Below are positions 35,551-42,892 of a stretch of 42,892 bases of DNA, in pieces. The position numbers and the translations under genes were made by a program. Source of the stretch: an uncultured Coriobacteriaceae bacterium (GTDB lineage: Bacteria > Actinomycetota > Coriobacteriia > Coriobacteriales > Coriobacteriaceae). The notes beneath the pieces were generated by a model. The model was not told the origin of the DNA and ran no database searches. It saw only the letters and a program-made list of their open reading frames with translations. Location: the NCBI GenBank assembly GCA_949287085.1, contig CASEER010000010.1, forward strand, positions 1 through 42,892. Direction: 5' to 3'. Each line of letters opens with the position of its first letter. The stretch's first letter is position 1.

Positions 35551-36376
35551 TGCCGCAGCTACCGCCCCGACCACGGGCTACAAAGTCACCAAGTCCGACA
35601 TAAACCAGATTAACCGCCGCAGCCTCTTTGGCTTCCAGCTTGGCTGGAACTACGAGCGCATGCAGGGATCCGGCCAGCTCTTTGTGCTGATGCCGCTCAT
35701 GCGCAAGCTCTACGGCGACCACTCGCCCGAGCTCAAGCGCATGATGCGCATGGAGAATCAGTTCCTTAACACCTCGAACTTCTTCAACAACATCATCCTC
35801 GGCATCGACGTCGCCGTCCAGGAAGAGGAGGGTGCCGCAGGCGAGGAAACCGTTGCCGGCATCAAAACCGGCCTCATGGGCCCGCTCGCAGCCGTGGGCG
35901 ACTCGATCTTCGGGTCGCTGCTCCCCACCATCTTCGGCGCGCTCGCAGCATCGATGGCCGTCGAGGGCAACCCGCTCGGCGTCATCCTGTGGACCATCGA
36001 ATGCGTGGTCACCGGCGTCTTCCGTTGGTGGCTCACGAGCGTCTCGTACCGCACGGGCGTGTCGCTCGTCACCACCATGGGTGATAGGCTCTCCGCGCTG
36101 ACCGAGTCGGCAGGCGTGCTCGGCATCTTCATGGTCGGCTCGCTCATCGCCTCGAACATCAACGTGGTCTTCACGGTAAACCCGACCGTGGGCGGCGCCG
36201 CCATCAACCTGCAGAACACGCTCAACACCATGCTGCCCGGCCTGCTCCCGGCGGCTATCGTGGGGCTCATCTACTGGGGCCTCGGACGCAAGAAGATGAC
36301 CTCGACGATCATGATCTTCATCGTGCTCATCGCTGCGGTCGCGCTCTCCGCTCTCGGCATCATCGCCAAGGGCTAG
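35540..36376 (+). CDS. PTS mannose/fructose/sorbose-family EIID, second system
   Basis: This 278-residue protein has the EIID signature GIKTGLMGPLAAVGDSIFG and the FGFQLGWNYERMQGSG N-terminal region. I prefer the ATG at 35540 (nine bases after AAGGAG) to the one at 35534 (three bases after it). The gene overlaps the end of EIIC by 11 nt. A hairpin GTGGGCA/TGCCCAC at 36406-36437 follows, before sulfatase 3. Confidence 0.93.
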   Translation: MSSNAAATAPTTGYKVTKSDINQINRRSLFGFQLGWNYERMQGSGQLFVLMPLMRKLYGDHSPELKRMMRMENQFLNTSNFFNNIILGIDVAVQEEEGAAGEETVAGIKTGLMGPLAAVGDSIFGSLLPTIFGALAASMAVEGNPLGVILWTIECVVTGVFRWWLTSVSYRTGVSLVTTMGDRLSALTESAGVLGIFMVGSLIASNINVVFTVNPTVGGAAINLQNTLNTMLPGLLPAAIVGLIYWGLGRKKMTSTIMIFIVLIAAVALSALGIIAKG

Positions 36377-36438
36377 GCAAACAAAACCCCTTCTTTCCAT
36401 CTCCCGTGGGCATGTCGAGCACGCTCGGCGTGCCCACA

Positions 36439-36459
36439 CCGATATACTCTGTATATCGG
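36439..36459 (+). promoter_or_regulatory. Candidate operator upstream of sulfatase 3
   Basis: The palindrome CCGATATAC, then TCT, then GTATATCGG has 9-bp perfect arms and lies 22 nt before the sulfatase 3 start. It shares ACTCTGTATAT with ACTCTATATAT at 34557-34567, which suggests one regulator for both units. It is placed where bound protein could block transcription or a start site just downstream. Confidence 0.5.
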
Positions 36460-36481
36460 CCGCTCGTGTAAAGGACAAGCC

Positions 36482-37975
36482 ATGGCAACTCTTGATATTC
36501 CCGCACCGGTAACCCGCCCCAACGTGCTGCTCATCATGTGCGACCAGCTGCGCGGCGATTGTCTTGGCTTTGCCGGTCACCCGGATGTCAAAACGCCTTA
36601 CCTGGACTCGTTGGCGGCCCAAGGGACGTTCTTCGAGCACGCCTACAGCGCGTGCCCCACGTGCGTGCCGGCACGGGCGACCCTCTTTACCGGGCAGACC
36701 CCGGCGCACCATGGCCGCGTGGGCTACGAAGACGGTGTTTCTTGGGACTTCCCCCACATGCTGCCCCAGGAGTTCTCCGATGCCGGCTATCAGACCGCCT
36801 GCGTGGGAAAGCTCCACGTTCATCCTCCCCGCCTCTCGTGCGGCTTCCAGACCCTCAAGCTGCACGACGGCTATCTGGGCTGCTACCAGGGAAGCGACAT
36901 TCCTCATTGGATGCACCAGGACGTGCACGATGATTACCTGCACTTCCTCCGTCATGAGCTCGGCCCGGATGCCGACATAGACAGCACGGGCCCCGAGTGC
37001 AACTCATGGGTCTACCACCCCTGGATCTACGAGGAGCGGCTGCATCCCACGAACTGGGTCGCCGACGAGACCATCCGCTTCTTGGAGACGCGCGATCGAA
37101 CCCGCCCGTTCTTTGCGATGGCGAGCTTCGTGCGCCCGCACCCGCCGCTCGATGCGCCCCGGTCGTACTTCGACCTCTACAACGAGCGCGAGCTGCGCGA
37201 GCCGGCACAGGGCGACTGGGACGACCTTGAGGCGACGGAGCGCGACGGCATGATTCCCGCGAGCGTGCATGGATGCCGCGACGCCCAGCTTCGCCACGAG
37301 GCGCTAGCCGGCTACTATGCGGCCATCACGCATGTCGACCATCAGGTGGGCCGGCTCATCTCGGCGCTCAAGCGCGACGGCACGTTTAACGACACCATCA
37401 TCGTCTTCCTCTCCGACCACGGCGAGATGCTCTTTGACCATTCGCTCTGGCGGAAGCTCCTCCCCTACGAGGGCGCGGCGCATATCCCCCTCTTCATTCG
37501 CATGGGAACGCATCTGGGAGACTTCCCCGCCCACCGCTCCGAAAGCGTGGTCGAGCTCATGGACGTCATGCCAACGCTCCTTGATTTGTGCGGCATCGAG
37601 ATTCCGGAGGATGTCGACGGCGCGTCACTTGCAAACGACGTGCGCGCCGGCACGCGCCTCGACCGGGCCCTGCTCCATGGAGAGCATGCGTTTACCGTCG
37701 AGCAGTCGCATCAGTATCTCGTGTCGGACCATGACAAGTACATCTGGTTCAGCCAGACGGGACGCGAGCAATATTTTGACCTTGCCCATGACCCGCGCGA
37801 GGAGCATGACCTCATCGACGACCCCACGTGCCAAGAGCGCATGAGCTACCTGCGCCGACAGCTCATTGCCGAGCTTGACGGGCGCGAGGAGGGCTTTGTG
37901 CAAAACGGCCGGCTTGTCGCCGGACAGCCCGTGGTAAACGTGCTCGCGCATCCCCTGGCGCCACGGCAGCGCTAA
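36482..37975 (+). CDS. Cys-type sulfatase 3 (cytoplasmic)
   Basis: This 497-residue type I sulfatase is closely related to sulfatase 1: in the first 60 aligned residues about three quarters match by eye. The formylglycine Cys is C61 in SACPTCVPARATLFTG; GKLHVHPPR and FLSDHGEMLFDH supply other active-site residues. There is no signal peptide. AAAGGA precedes the ATG. It follows the EIIC-EIID pair and is closed by a strong terminator at 38063-38109. The shared family with sulfatase 1 suggests the same type of sulfate ester, reached through a different transporter and regulator. Confidence 0.94.
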   Translation: MATLDIPAPVTRPNVLLIMCDQLRGDCLGFAGHPDVKTPYLDSLAAQGTFFEHAYSACPTCVPARATLFTGQTPAHHGRVGYEDGVSWDFPHMLPQEFSDAGYQTACVGKLHVHPPRLSCGFQTLKLHDGYLGCYQGSDIPHWMHQDVHDDYLHFLRHELGPDADIDSTGPECNSWVYHPWIYEERLHPTNWVADETIRFLETRDRTRPFFAMASFVRPHPPLDAPRSYFDLYNERELREPAQGDWDDLEATERDGMIPASVHGCRDAQLRHEALAGYYAAITHVDHQVGRLISALKRDGTFNDTIIVFLSDHGEMLFDHSLWRKLLPYEGAAHIPLFIRMGTHLGDFPAHRSESVVELMDVMPTLLDLCGIEIPEDVDGASLANDVRAGTRLDRALLHGEHAFTVEQSHQYLVSDHDKYIWFSQTGREQYFDLAHDPREEHDLIDDPTCQERMSYLRRQLIAELDGREEGFVQNGRLVAGQPVVNVLAHPLAPRQR

Positions 37976-38062
37976 CCAAGAGGGAGGGCTACACGTCGCA
38001 GATAATGCGTAGCGGTTATTGCGTAGCAGGCAAAACAGAGCGAACAACATGCACATAAAAGC

Positions 38063-38109
38063 TGCGCCCGGGTACCCTGACCAACCGCAGGGTACCCGGG
38101 CGCATTTTT
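38063..38109. terminator. Bidirectional terminator between sulfatase 3 and the GntR gene
   Basis: The 16-bp perfect arms TGCGCCCGGGTACCCT (38063-38078) and AGGGTACCCGGGCGCA (38089-38104) are followed by TTTTT on the plus strand. On the minus strand GCTTTTATG follows. It separates two convergent genes. Confidence 0.92.
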
Positions 38110-38138
38110 GACTCACCGTGGACCTTGGCGCGCAGCGG

Positions 38139-38858
38139 CTACGACGCCGCCTCTTCCACCGTTTGCTCAAAATAGTCCCAGCGCTTGTGCATCTTGATGA
38201 ATTCAGCAATCGTGCCGTCAGCAAGCGTGGTCGTCCGCTCTTTATACACGCAGGGATCGCCCTCGGTAAGATGCAGCGCCTCGCGCACATGCGGCGTGGC
38301 GGGCAAAACGATGCGCATCTCCTCGTGCGACGCCTCGCGCGCCAACTGTATGCCAAAGTCTTCTCGGAAGCGCCGGTAGACGGATTCGTAATACGAGGGC
38401 TGAACATGGTCGCGGATATAGCGCACGGGGATATACGATTCCTGGTGCTGGTACGGAACGCCCTCATAGCTGCGCACGCGCTCGATTACGGCGTAGGAAT
38501 CGCCTGCGGGCAGCTGGAGCTTCTCAACGACGCTGGGATCGCGCTCATCGAGCGGGATGCGCTCAAGACGGAGCACGCGAGTCTCGTCCGCCTCGTCCCC
38601 GTGGAACAGCTCGTGCTCGCTCAAGCGGACGAGTCTGCGATGCCGCGAGCGCGAAACGAAGGTGCCCTTGCCCTGATACCGCACCAGCAGTCCATCGTTC
38701 ACCAGGTCCCGGACTGCATGAATCACCGTGATGGAACTCGCCCCGAACCGCTCGATGAGCTCGGCGTTGCTGTAAAACAAATCGCCCGGCTCGAAGCTGC
38801 CGTCCTCGATCTCACGCCTGAGCTCGCGCTCGATTTGCAGGTATTTGGGCGTTTTCAC
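38139..38858 (-). CDS. GntR/HutC-family regulator with UTRA domain
   Basis: This 239-residue protein has the GntR winged helix (PKYLQIERELRREIEDGSF and LIERFGASSITVIHAVRDLV, then GLLVRYQGKGTFV, about 1-67) and a UTRA effector domain to the end (EGVPYQHQESYIPVRY, GDPCVYKERTTTLADG). HutC-type regulators sense sugars, often phosphorylated amino sugars. The start is GTG with AGAGG eight bases upstream. It runs convergent to sulfatase 3. The TATATA-type dyads before the second PTS and sulfatase 3 are its likely targets (inference). Confidence 0.94.
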   Translation of the reverse strand: MKTPKYLQIERELRREIEDGSFEPGDLFYSNAELIERFGASSITVIHAVRDLVNDGLLVRYQGKGTFVSRSRHRRLVRLSEHELFHGDEADETRVLRLERIPLDERDPSVVEKLQLPAGDSYAVIERVRSYEGVPYQHQESYIPVRYIRDHVQPSYYESVYRRFREDFGIQLAREASHEEMRIVLPATPHVREALHLTEGDPCVYKERTTTLADGTIAEFIKMHKRWDYFEQTVEEAAS

Positions 38859-38887
38859 CCTCGTAACCTCTTTCTACCACCACGAGT

Positions 38888-38902
38888 CTTCAACGGTTGA
38901 AG
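38888..38902. promoter_or_regulatory. Palindrome upstream of the GntR gene
   Basis: CTTCAACGGTTGAAG is a near-perfect dyad (7-bp arms around one base) 30 nt before the GntR start. It differs from the TATATA-type sites, so it may be a separate operator or chance. Confidence 0.3.
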
Positions 38903-38920
38903 CGCTCGAGAGCGCGTGCA

Positions 38921-38956
38921 GACGGGTGCGCTCAGCAGGAGCCGCGCGCACCCGTC
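38921..38956 (-). terminator. Hairpin after clpX
   Basis: The arms GACGGGTGCGC (38921-38931) and GCGCACCCGTC (38946-38956) form an 11-bp stem ten bases past the clpX stop. No U-tract follows. Confidence 0.6.
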
Positions 38957-38965
38957 CCTTCTTAG

Positions 38966-40420
38966 CTATGCCGCACGGTAGACGCGGCGAGGCTGCTCTT
39001 CGCCGCGCACGGAGGCGGGCGTTACCACCACTTTCTCCACGCCATGCTCGCTGGGCAGGTCAAACATGGTCTGCTGCAGCACATCCTCGCAGATGGAGCG
39101 CAGGCCGCGCGCGCCCGTCTTGCGCTCGAGCGCCAGCTTGGCCACCTCGCGCAGGGCCTCGGGCTCAAACTCCAGGTCGCAGTTTTCCAGCTGGAACATG
39201 CGCCGGTACTGTTTCACGATGGCGTTGCGCGGCTCGGTGAGGATAGACACCAGGTCGTCTTCGTCCAGCGCCGCGGTGTGCGTAATCACCGGCGTACGGC
39301 CAATGAACTCGGGAATCATGCCAAAGGCGTTCAGATCCTGCGGCAGCACCTGGCTCAGCAGAACGTTCTCGTCCGTAGAAGTGGGGCCGGCGATCTCGGA
39401 ATTAAAGCCCACGCCCTTGTTTCCCACGCGGTCGGCAATGATCTTGTCGAGGCCCACGAACGCGCCGCCGCAGATAAACAGGATGTTCGTCGTGTCGATC
39501 TGGAGCAGCTCCTGCTGCGGGTGCTTGCGGCCGCCCTGGGGCGGAACGCTCGCCACAGTGCCCTCAAGAATCTTGAGGAGCGCCTGCTGCACGCCCTCGC
39601 CCGACACATCGCGGGTGATGGAGAGGTTCTCGGCCTTGCGAGCCACCTTGTCGATCTCGTCGATGTAGATGATGCCCACCTGGGCGCGCTCGATGTCGCC
39701 GTCGGCAGCGGTAATGAGCTTCAGCAGGATGTTCTCGACGTCCTCGCCCACGTAGCCCGCCTCGGTGAGCGCCGTGGCATCGGCAATGGCAAAGGGTACC
39801 TCGAGGATGCGCGCGAGCGTCTGCGCCAAGAGCGTCTTGCCCGTGCCCGTGGGGCCCAGCAGCAGGATGTTTGACTTGGCAAGCTCCACGTCCTCTAGGT
39901 CGTCCGCGGGCGCGGCGTGCTTGCCGAGCGGCTCCTGCGGGGCGCGGCCGTCGCTCGCGTCAAAGGCGCCCTCGGCGGCACCGCCCTCAAGCACGCGCCG
40001 GTAGTGGTTATACACGGCCACCGACATGGCGCGCTTGGCGTCCTCCTGGCCCATCACGTACTGCGAAAGCTCGTCATAGATCTCGTGCGGCGTGGGAACG
40101 TGCGTGATGACCTGCTTGCCCGTGGTCTCGGGCTCTTCTTCTGCGGCTTCAACCTCGGGCGCGCCAAAGGCATCGGCCCCAAAGCCCTCCCCGTTCATCA
40201 TGTAGGGGTAGCCCGGGTTCTGCTGCATAAAGTCGTGGGCGAGCGATTCCTCCAGGATCTCTACGCACGCCGAAACGCACTCGTCGCAAATGAACGTGTT
40301 GTTGGGGCCCTTGACCAGCTTGCGCACCTGGCCCTGCTCCTTGCCGCAAAACGAGCAGCGGATCGTGCCGTCCGTCGCGTCTCCCGTGCCCGCGGAGCCC
40401 GCGTGGGTATCGTTTGCCAT
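38966..40420 (-). CDS. clpX: ATP-dependent Clp protease ATP-binding subunit ClpX
   Basis: This 484-residue AAA+ unfoldase feeds tagged proteins to ClpP. The N-terminal zinc-binding domain has C22/C25 (CSFCGKEQ) and C45/C48 (CDEC). Walker A is GPTGTGKT (189-196) and Walker [10 protein letters not shown], with the usual [23 protein letters not shown] segment and C-terminal sensor-2 [10 protein letters not shown]. Compared with E. coli ClpX it has extra Gly/Glu/Ala-rich inserts (about 70-100 and 145-180), a lineage feature. Its ATG overlaps the clpP stop by one base. Confidence 0.97.
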   Translation of the reverse strand: MANDTHAGSAGTGDATDGTIRCSFCGKEQGQVRKLVKGPNNTFICDECVSACVEILEESLAHDFMQQNPGYPYMMNGEGFGADAFGAPEVEAAEEEPETTGKQVITHVPTPHEIYDELSQYVMGQEDAKRAMSVAVYNHYRRVLEGGAAEGAFDASDGRAPQEPLGKHAAPADDLEDVELAKSNILLLGPTGTGKTLLAQTLARILEVPFAIADATALTEAGYVGEDVENILLKLITAADGDIERAQVGIIYIDEIDKVARKAENLSITRDVSGEGVQQALLKILEGTVASVPPQGGRKHPQQELLQIDTTNILFICGGAFVGLDKIIADRVGNKGVGFNSEIAGPTSTDENVLLSQVLPQDLNAFGMIPEFIGRTPVITHTAALDEDDLVSILTEPRNAIVKQYRRMFQLENCDLEFEPEALREVAKLALERKTGARGLRSICEDVLQQTMFDLPSEHGVEKVVVTPASVRGEEQPRRVYRAA

Positions 40421-41046
40421 TATTCCGCACCCTTCGCAGCCTCGAAGCGGGACGCGATGATGCGGTCCACGAGGCCATACTCAAGCGCGTCGGTCGCGCG
40501 CAGGTAATGATCGCGCTCGGTATCCTGCTTGACCTTCTCAAACGGCTGGCCCGTTGCATCGGCCAAGATCTGGTTGAGGGTACCGCGCAGGGTCTTGATC
40601 TCCTCGGCCGCGATCTCGATCTCGGTCTGCTGGCCCTGAGCGCCGCCGCTCGGCTGGTGAATCATCACCATGGAGTTGGGCAGGCAGAAGCGCTTGCCCT
40701 TAGCGCCGCTTGCCAGCAGCACCGCCGCCATCGAGGCCGCCATGCCCACGCAGATGGTGGAGACGTCGGGCTTGATGAAGTTCATGGTGTCCAGGATTGC
40801 AAGACCCGAGTACACCTCGCCACCAGGCGAATTGATGTAGAGCGAGATGTCCTTCTCGGCATCTTGGCTCTCCAGGTGCAACAGCTGCGCGATCACCAGG
40901 TTTGCGGTAACGGAGTTGATCTCCTCGCCCAGAAACACGATGCGGTCGTTCAGCAGGCGCGAGTAGATGTCGTAGCTGCGCTCGCCGCGCGGGGTCTGCT
41001 CAATCACGTACGGCACCAGAGCAGATTCAGTTCGAAGGTGCGCCAT
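40420..41046 (-). CDS. clpP: ATP-dependent Clp protease proteolytic subunit ClpP
   Basis: This 208-residue serine protease has catalytic Ser105 (GMAASMA) and His130 (MIHQPSGG); the aspartate lies in [20 protein letters not shown]. Length and the INSPGGEV segment are typical. AGAGAGGAG precedes the ATG. The operon order is tig, clpP, clpX as in many bacteria, though a 194-nt spacer with a hairpin separates it from tig. Confidence 0.97.
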   Translation of the reverse strand: MAHLRTESALVPYVIEQTPRGERSYDIYSRLLNDRIVFLGEEINSVTANLVIAQLLHLESQDAEKDISLYINSPGGEVYSGLAILDTMNFIKPDVSTICVGMAASMAAVLLASGAKGKRFCLPNSMVMIHQPSGGAQGQQTEIEIAAEEIKTLRGTLNQILADATGQPFEKVKQDTERDHYLRATDALEYGLVDRIIASRFEAAKGAE

Positions 41047-41083
41047 AGGGCTCCTCTCTCTCCTTTCAATGCGTGTTCAAACA

Positions 41084-41123
41084 CGTACGGTGCCCGACCC
41101 CATAGCGGGCCGACCACCGTACG
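41084..41123 (-). terminator. Hairpin in the clpP leader / after tig
   Basis: The arms CGTACGGTG (41084-41092) and CACCGTACG (41115-41123) form a 9-bp stem in the tig-clpP spacer. It may be a weak tig terminator or a 5' leader structure of clpP. The motif TGGTTTACCGGTA lies just beyond it at 41131-41143. Confidence 0.35.
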
Positions 41124-41240
41124 AGCGCGTTGGTTTACCGGTATGTTACGGTACCCAGAACGCGCATGCCTATACCAATTGGGCAGACGACGACATCCGT
41201 CGATCAACGCGCGGACCTGCCGCGCGCGAGCGCATGCACG

Positions 41241-42551
41241 CTACTCGGCGGCGTCCTCGTTCTGCTGCGCGGTCTCGTCAACCTCGGTAACCTGGGCGTT
41301 CTCGACCAACCAGTCGCACGCCTTGGAACGACGGATGGAGTCGCGCACGGCGGGCATACGGCCGTCGGCGATGAAGCTCGCCTTGGAGGCCTCAACGTCC
41401 TCAACGCCGGCGTTCTGGAACTCCTTGTCCACGTCCTCGTCGGTGACCTCGACCTTGAGCTCGCGCGCCAGGGCGTCGAGCGCAAGGGACTCGCGGGCCA
41501 CGTCGTTGGCCTGATGGTGCAGGTCCTCGATGAACTGGTCGGACGAGAGGTTGGAGGCCTGGAGCCACTGGTCGAGGCTCATGCCGCGCTGCGCCAGGTT
41601 GTTCAGGAAGGTCTGGCCCAGCTCCTGGAACACCGACTGCTCGTAGTCCTTATCCATCTCCTCGAGCTCAAGACGCTCGGCGAGCACGGACACGGCACGG
41701 TTCTCCTTGAGCTGCGGCAGGCGCGAAGCCTTGTCCTGCTCGAGCTCGGTCTTAACGGCGTCGCGCATGGCGGCGATGTCGTCAAAGCCAAAGGCGCTCT
41801 TGGCGAGCTCGTCGGTGAGCTCCGGAACCACGCGGGCCTTGATGTTCTTGATGGTGAACTCGGCCGTGGCCTCCTCGGGCTCCTCGTCGCCCTCGGCCGC
41901 GGGGGTCCAGCTGATCTCCTTGGTCTCGCCCACCTTCATGCCCTTGAGGGCCTCTTCAACGGCCTCGGGCAGCACGCCCGAACCCATGGCAAACATGCGG
42001 TCCTCGCCCGCGAGCTTCTCGGCGCCCTTCACGTCCTTGACGTCGGCGGTGATGAAGTCCTCGGCCTCGATGCCGCGGTCCTCAACGTCCTCGAAGCGGG
42101 TCTGATAGGTCATGAGCATGTCAACCTGCTGGTCGATCTCGGACTCGGTGACCTCGGCCGGGGGCATCTCGATGGCAACGGGCTCATAGGAGCTGAGCGA
42201 AGGCGTGGGGCGTAGGGTGTACTCCACGGAGAAGGTGTACTCCTCGCCGTCCTTCACGATCTCCTCGACCTTAAAGTCGCCATCCTTGACGGGGACGATG
42301 TCAAGCTCGTTCAGAATCGCAGGCGCGGACTCGTTCACAAGCGCCTCAGTGGCGTTGGCAAGAGCAAACTGAGGACCAAGGTTGCTGTCGATAACGGGAC
42401 GCGGCGCATGGCCCTTGCGGAAGCCCGGGAAGCGATACTGCTTGGCGGCGTCCTTGTAGGCCTTCTTGATCGCGCGGTCGACGTCTTCGGCGGCGATGGT
42501 GACGGTCGCGGTAAGCTTACCGTTCTCGACGTCAGATGCAGAGATGTTCAA
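41241..42551 (-). CDS. tig: Trigger factor (ribosome-associated chaperone, PPIase)
   Basis: This 436-residue chaperone binds the ribosome exit tunnel through its N-terminal domain (GFRKG signature at 43-47), followed by an FKBP-type PPIase domain and the helical C-terminal arms. The start is TTG at 42551: GAGGAGG lies four bases upstream and the family start NISASDVENGKLTATV follows at once, while no ATG occurs for more than 100 codons in the conserved part. The longer in-frame ATG form would run through the tRNA gene and is wrong. The acidic tail (NEDAAE) is normal. Confidence 0.95.
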   Translation of the reverse strand: MNISASDVENGKLTATVTIAAEDVDRAIKKAYKDAAKQYRFPGFRKGHAPRPVIDSNLGPQFALANATEALVNESAPAILNELDIVPVKDGDFKVEEIVKDGEEYTFSVEYTLRPTPSLSSYEPVAIEMPPAEVTESEIDQQVDMLMTYQTRFEDVEDRGIEAEDFITADVKDVKGAEKLAGEDRMFAMGSGVLPEAVEEALKGMKVGETKEISWTPAAEGDEEPEEATAEFTIKNIKARVVPELTDELAKSAFGFDDIAAMRDAVKTELEQDKASRLPQLKENRAVSVLAERLELEEMDKDYEQSVFQELGQTFLNNLAQRGMSLDQWLQASNLSSDQFIEDLHHQANDVARESLALDALARELKVEVTDEDVDKEFQNAGVEDVEASKASFIADGRMPAVRDSIRRSKACDWLVENAQVTEVDETAQQNEDAAE

Positions 42552-42599
42552 CGTTCCTCCTCTTACCTTGCCAGCGTGTCGTTGGGCGCTGGTAACCCT

Positions 42600-42627
42600 G
42601 GTATACCAAACAAACGGCTGCGTACAA
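42600..42627 (-). promoter_or_regulatory. Promoter of tig
   Basis: Minus-strand TTGTAC and TATACC are 16 bp apart, placed between the tRNA and tig with a leader of about 40 nt. Confidence 0.5.
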
Positions 42628-42656
42628 CCGGAGCGCGCGCTGCGCCTGCGCGGCGC

Positions 42657-42740
<84 letters not shown>

Positions 42741-42840
42741 AAATGCGCGCACAGTTTTAGCATGATACCAGATACGGCCTGCATGCAACCGATAAAGGTG
42801 AAGCTGCACAAATGCAGAACGCGAGGGGTTGGTTGGGGAC

Positions 42841-42892
42841 GTGTTCGTTCCAACCCATTGGATTTTTCTTTGCAATGGGTTGGAACGAACAC
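42841..42892. repeat. Perfect 20-bp inverted repeat at the right edge
   Basis: GTGTTCGTTCCAACCCATTG (42841-42860) is repeated exactly in reverse at 42873-42892 around a 12-nt T-rich loop. It is preceded by GGTTGGTTGGGGAC, so the palindrome may continue past the window. It could be a terminator or a REP-like dispersed palindrome. Confidence 0.75.

Overview
The window is high-GC bacterial chromosome. The gene content points to a gut actinobacterium of the class Coriobacteriia, most like Collinsella. That assignment rests on overall gene style: a monocistronic-looking formate-THF ligase with FchA, LAxTG-type pilins, many mannose-family PTS proteins, and Cys-type sulfatases with an anaerobic maturase. 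No rRNA or database match was available to test it. Nothing suggests a plasmid or prophage.

Layout. Positions 1-7142 (minus strand) carry a folate C1 module and an aminoacyl-tRNA synthetase: valS, an unknown coiled-coil gene, fhs, a 364-nt highly folded intergenic stretch, fchA and a partial folD. The visible FolD half lacks the residues expected for cyclohydrolase chemistry, which fits a split of labour with the adjacent FchA.

Positions 7292-22092 form a sortase-dependent pilus/adhesin island. On the minus strand, from its promoter near 22080, come a minor pilin, a major pilin, a class C-type sortase and a 3334-residue giant adhesin. A small convergent XRE regulator sits at the far end. The same 17-18 bp motif occurs in front of the regulator and twice at the pilus promoter. 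The adhesin nests BspA-type repeats and an InlB-like repeat inside a Cna-B-like domain and carries a cysteine-knuckle insertion.

Positions 22233-38858 form a sulfated-sugar locus. It holds three Cys-type sulfatases without signal peptides, one radical-SAM sulfatase maturase, a complete mannose-family PTS (EIIA, B, C, D), a second PTS with only EIIC and EIID, a DeoR and a GntR/UTRA regulator, a TauE/SafE permease and a ClC-type anion transporter. The simplest model is PTS import of a sulfated sugar followed by cytoplasmic desulfation. The substrate cannot be read from the sequence, since no glycosidase, kinase or isomerase is present.

Positions 38966-42740 are housekeeping: clpX, clpP, tig (TTG start) and tRNA-Leu(UAG), all on the minus strand. 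A perfect 20-bp inverted repeat reaches the right edge.
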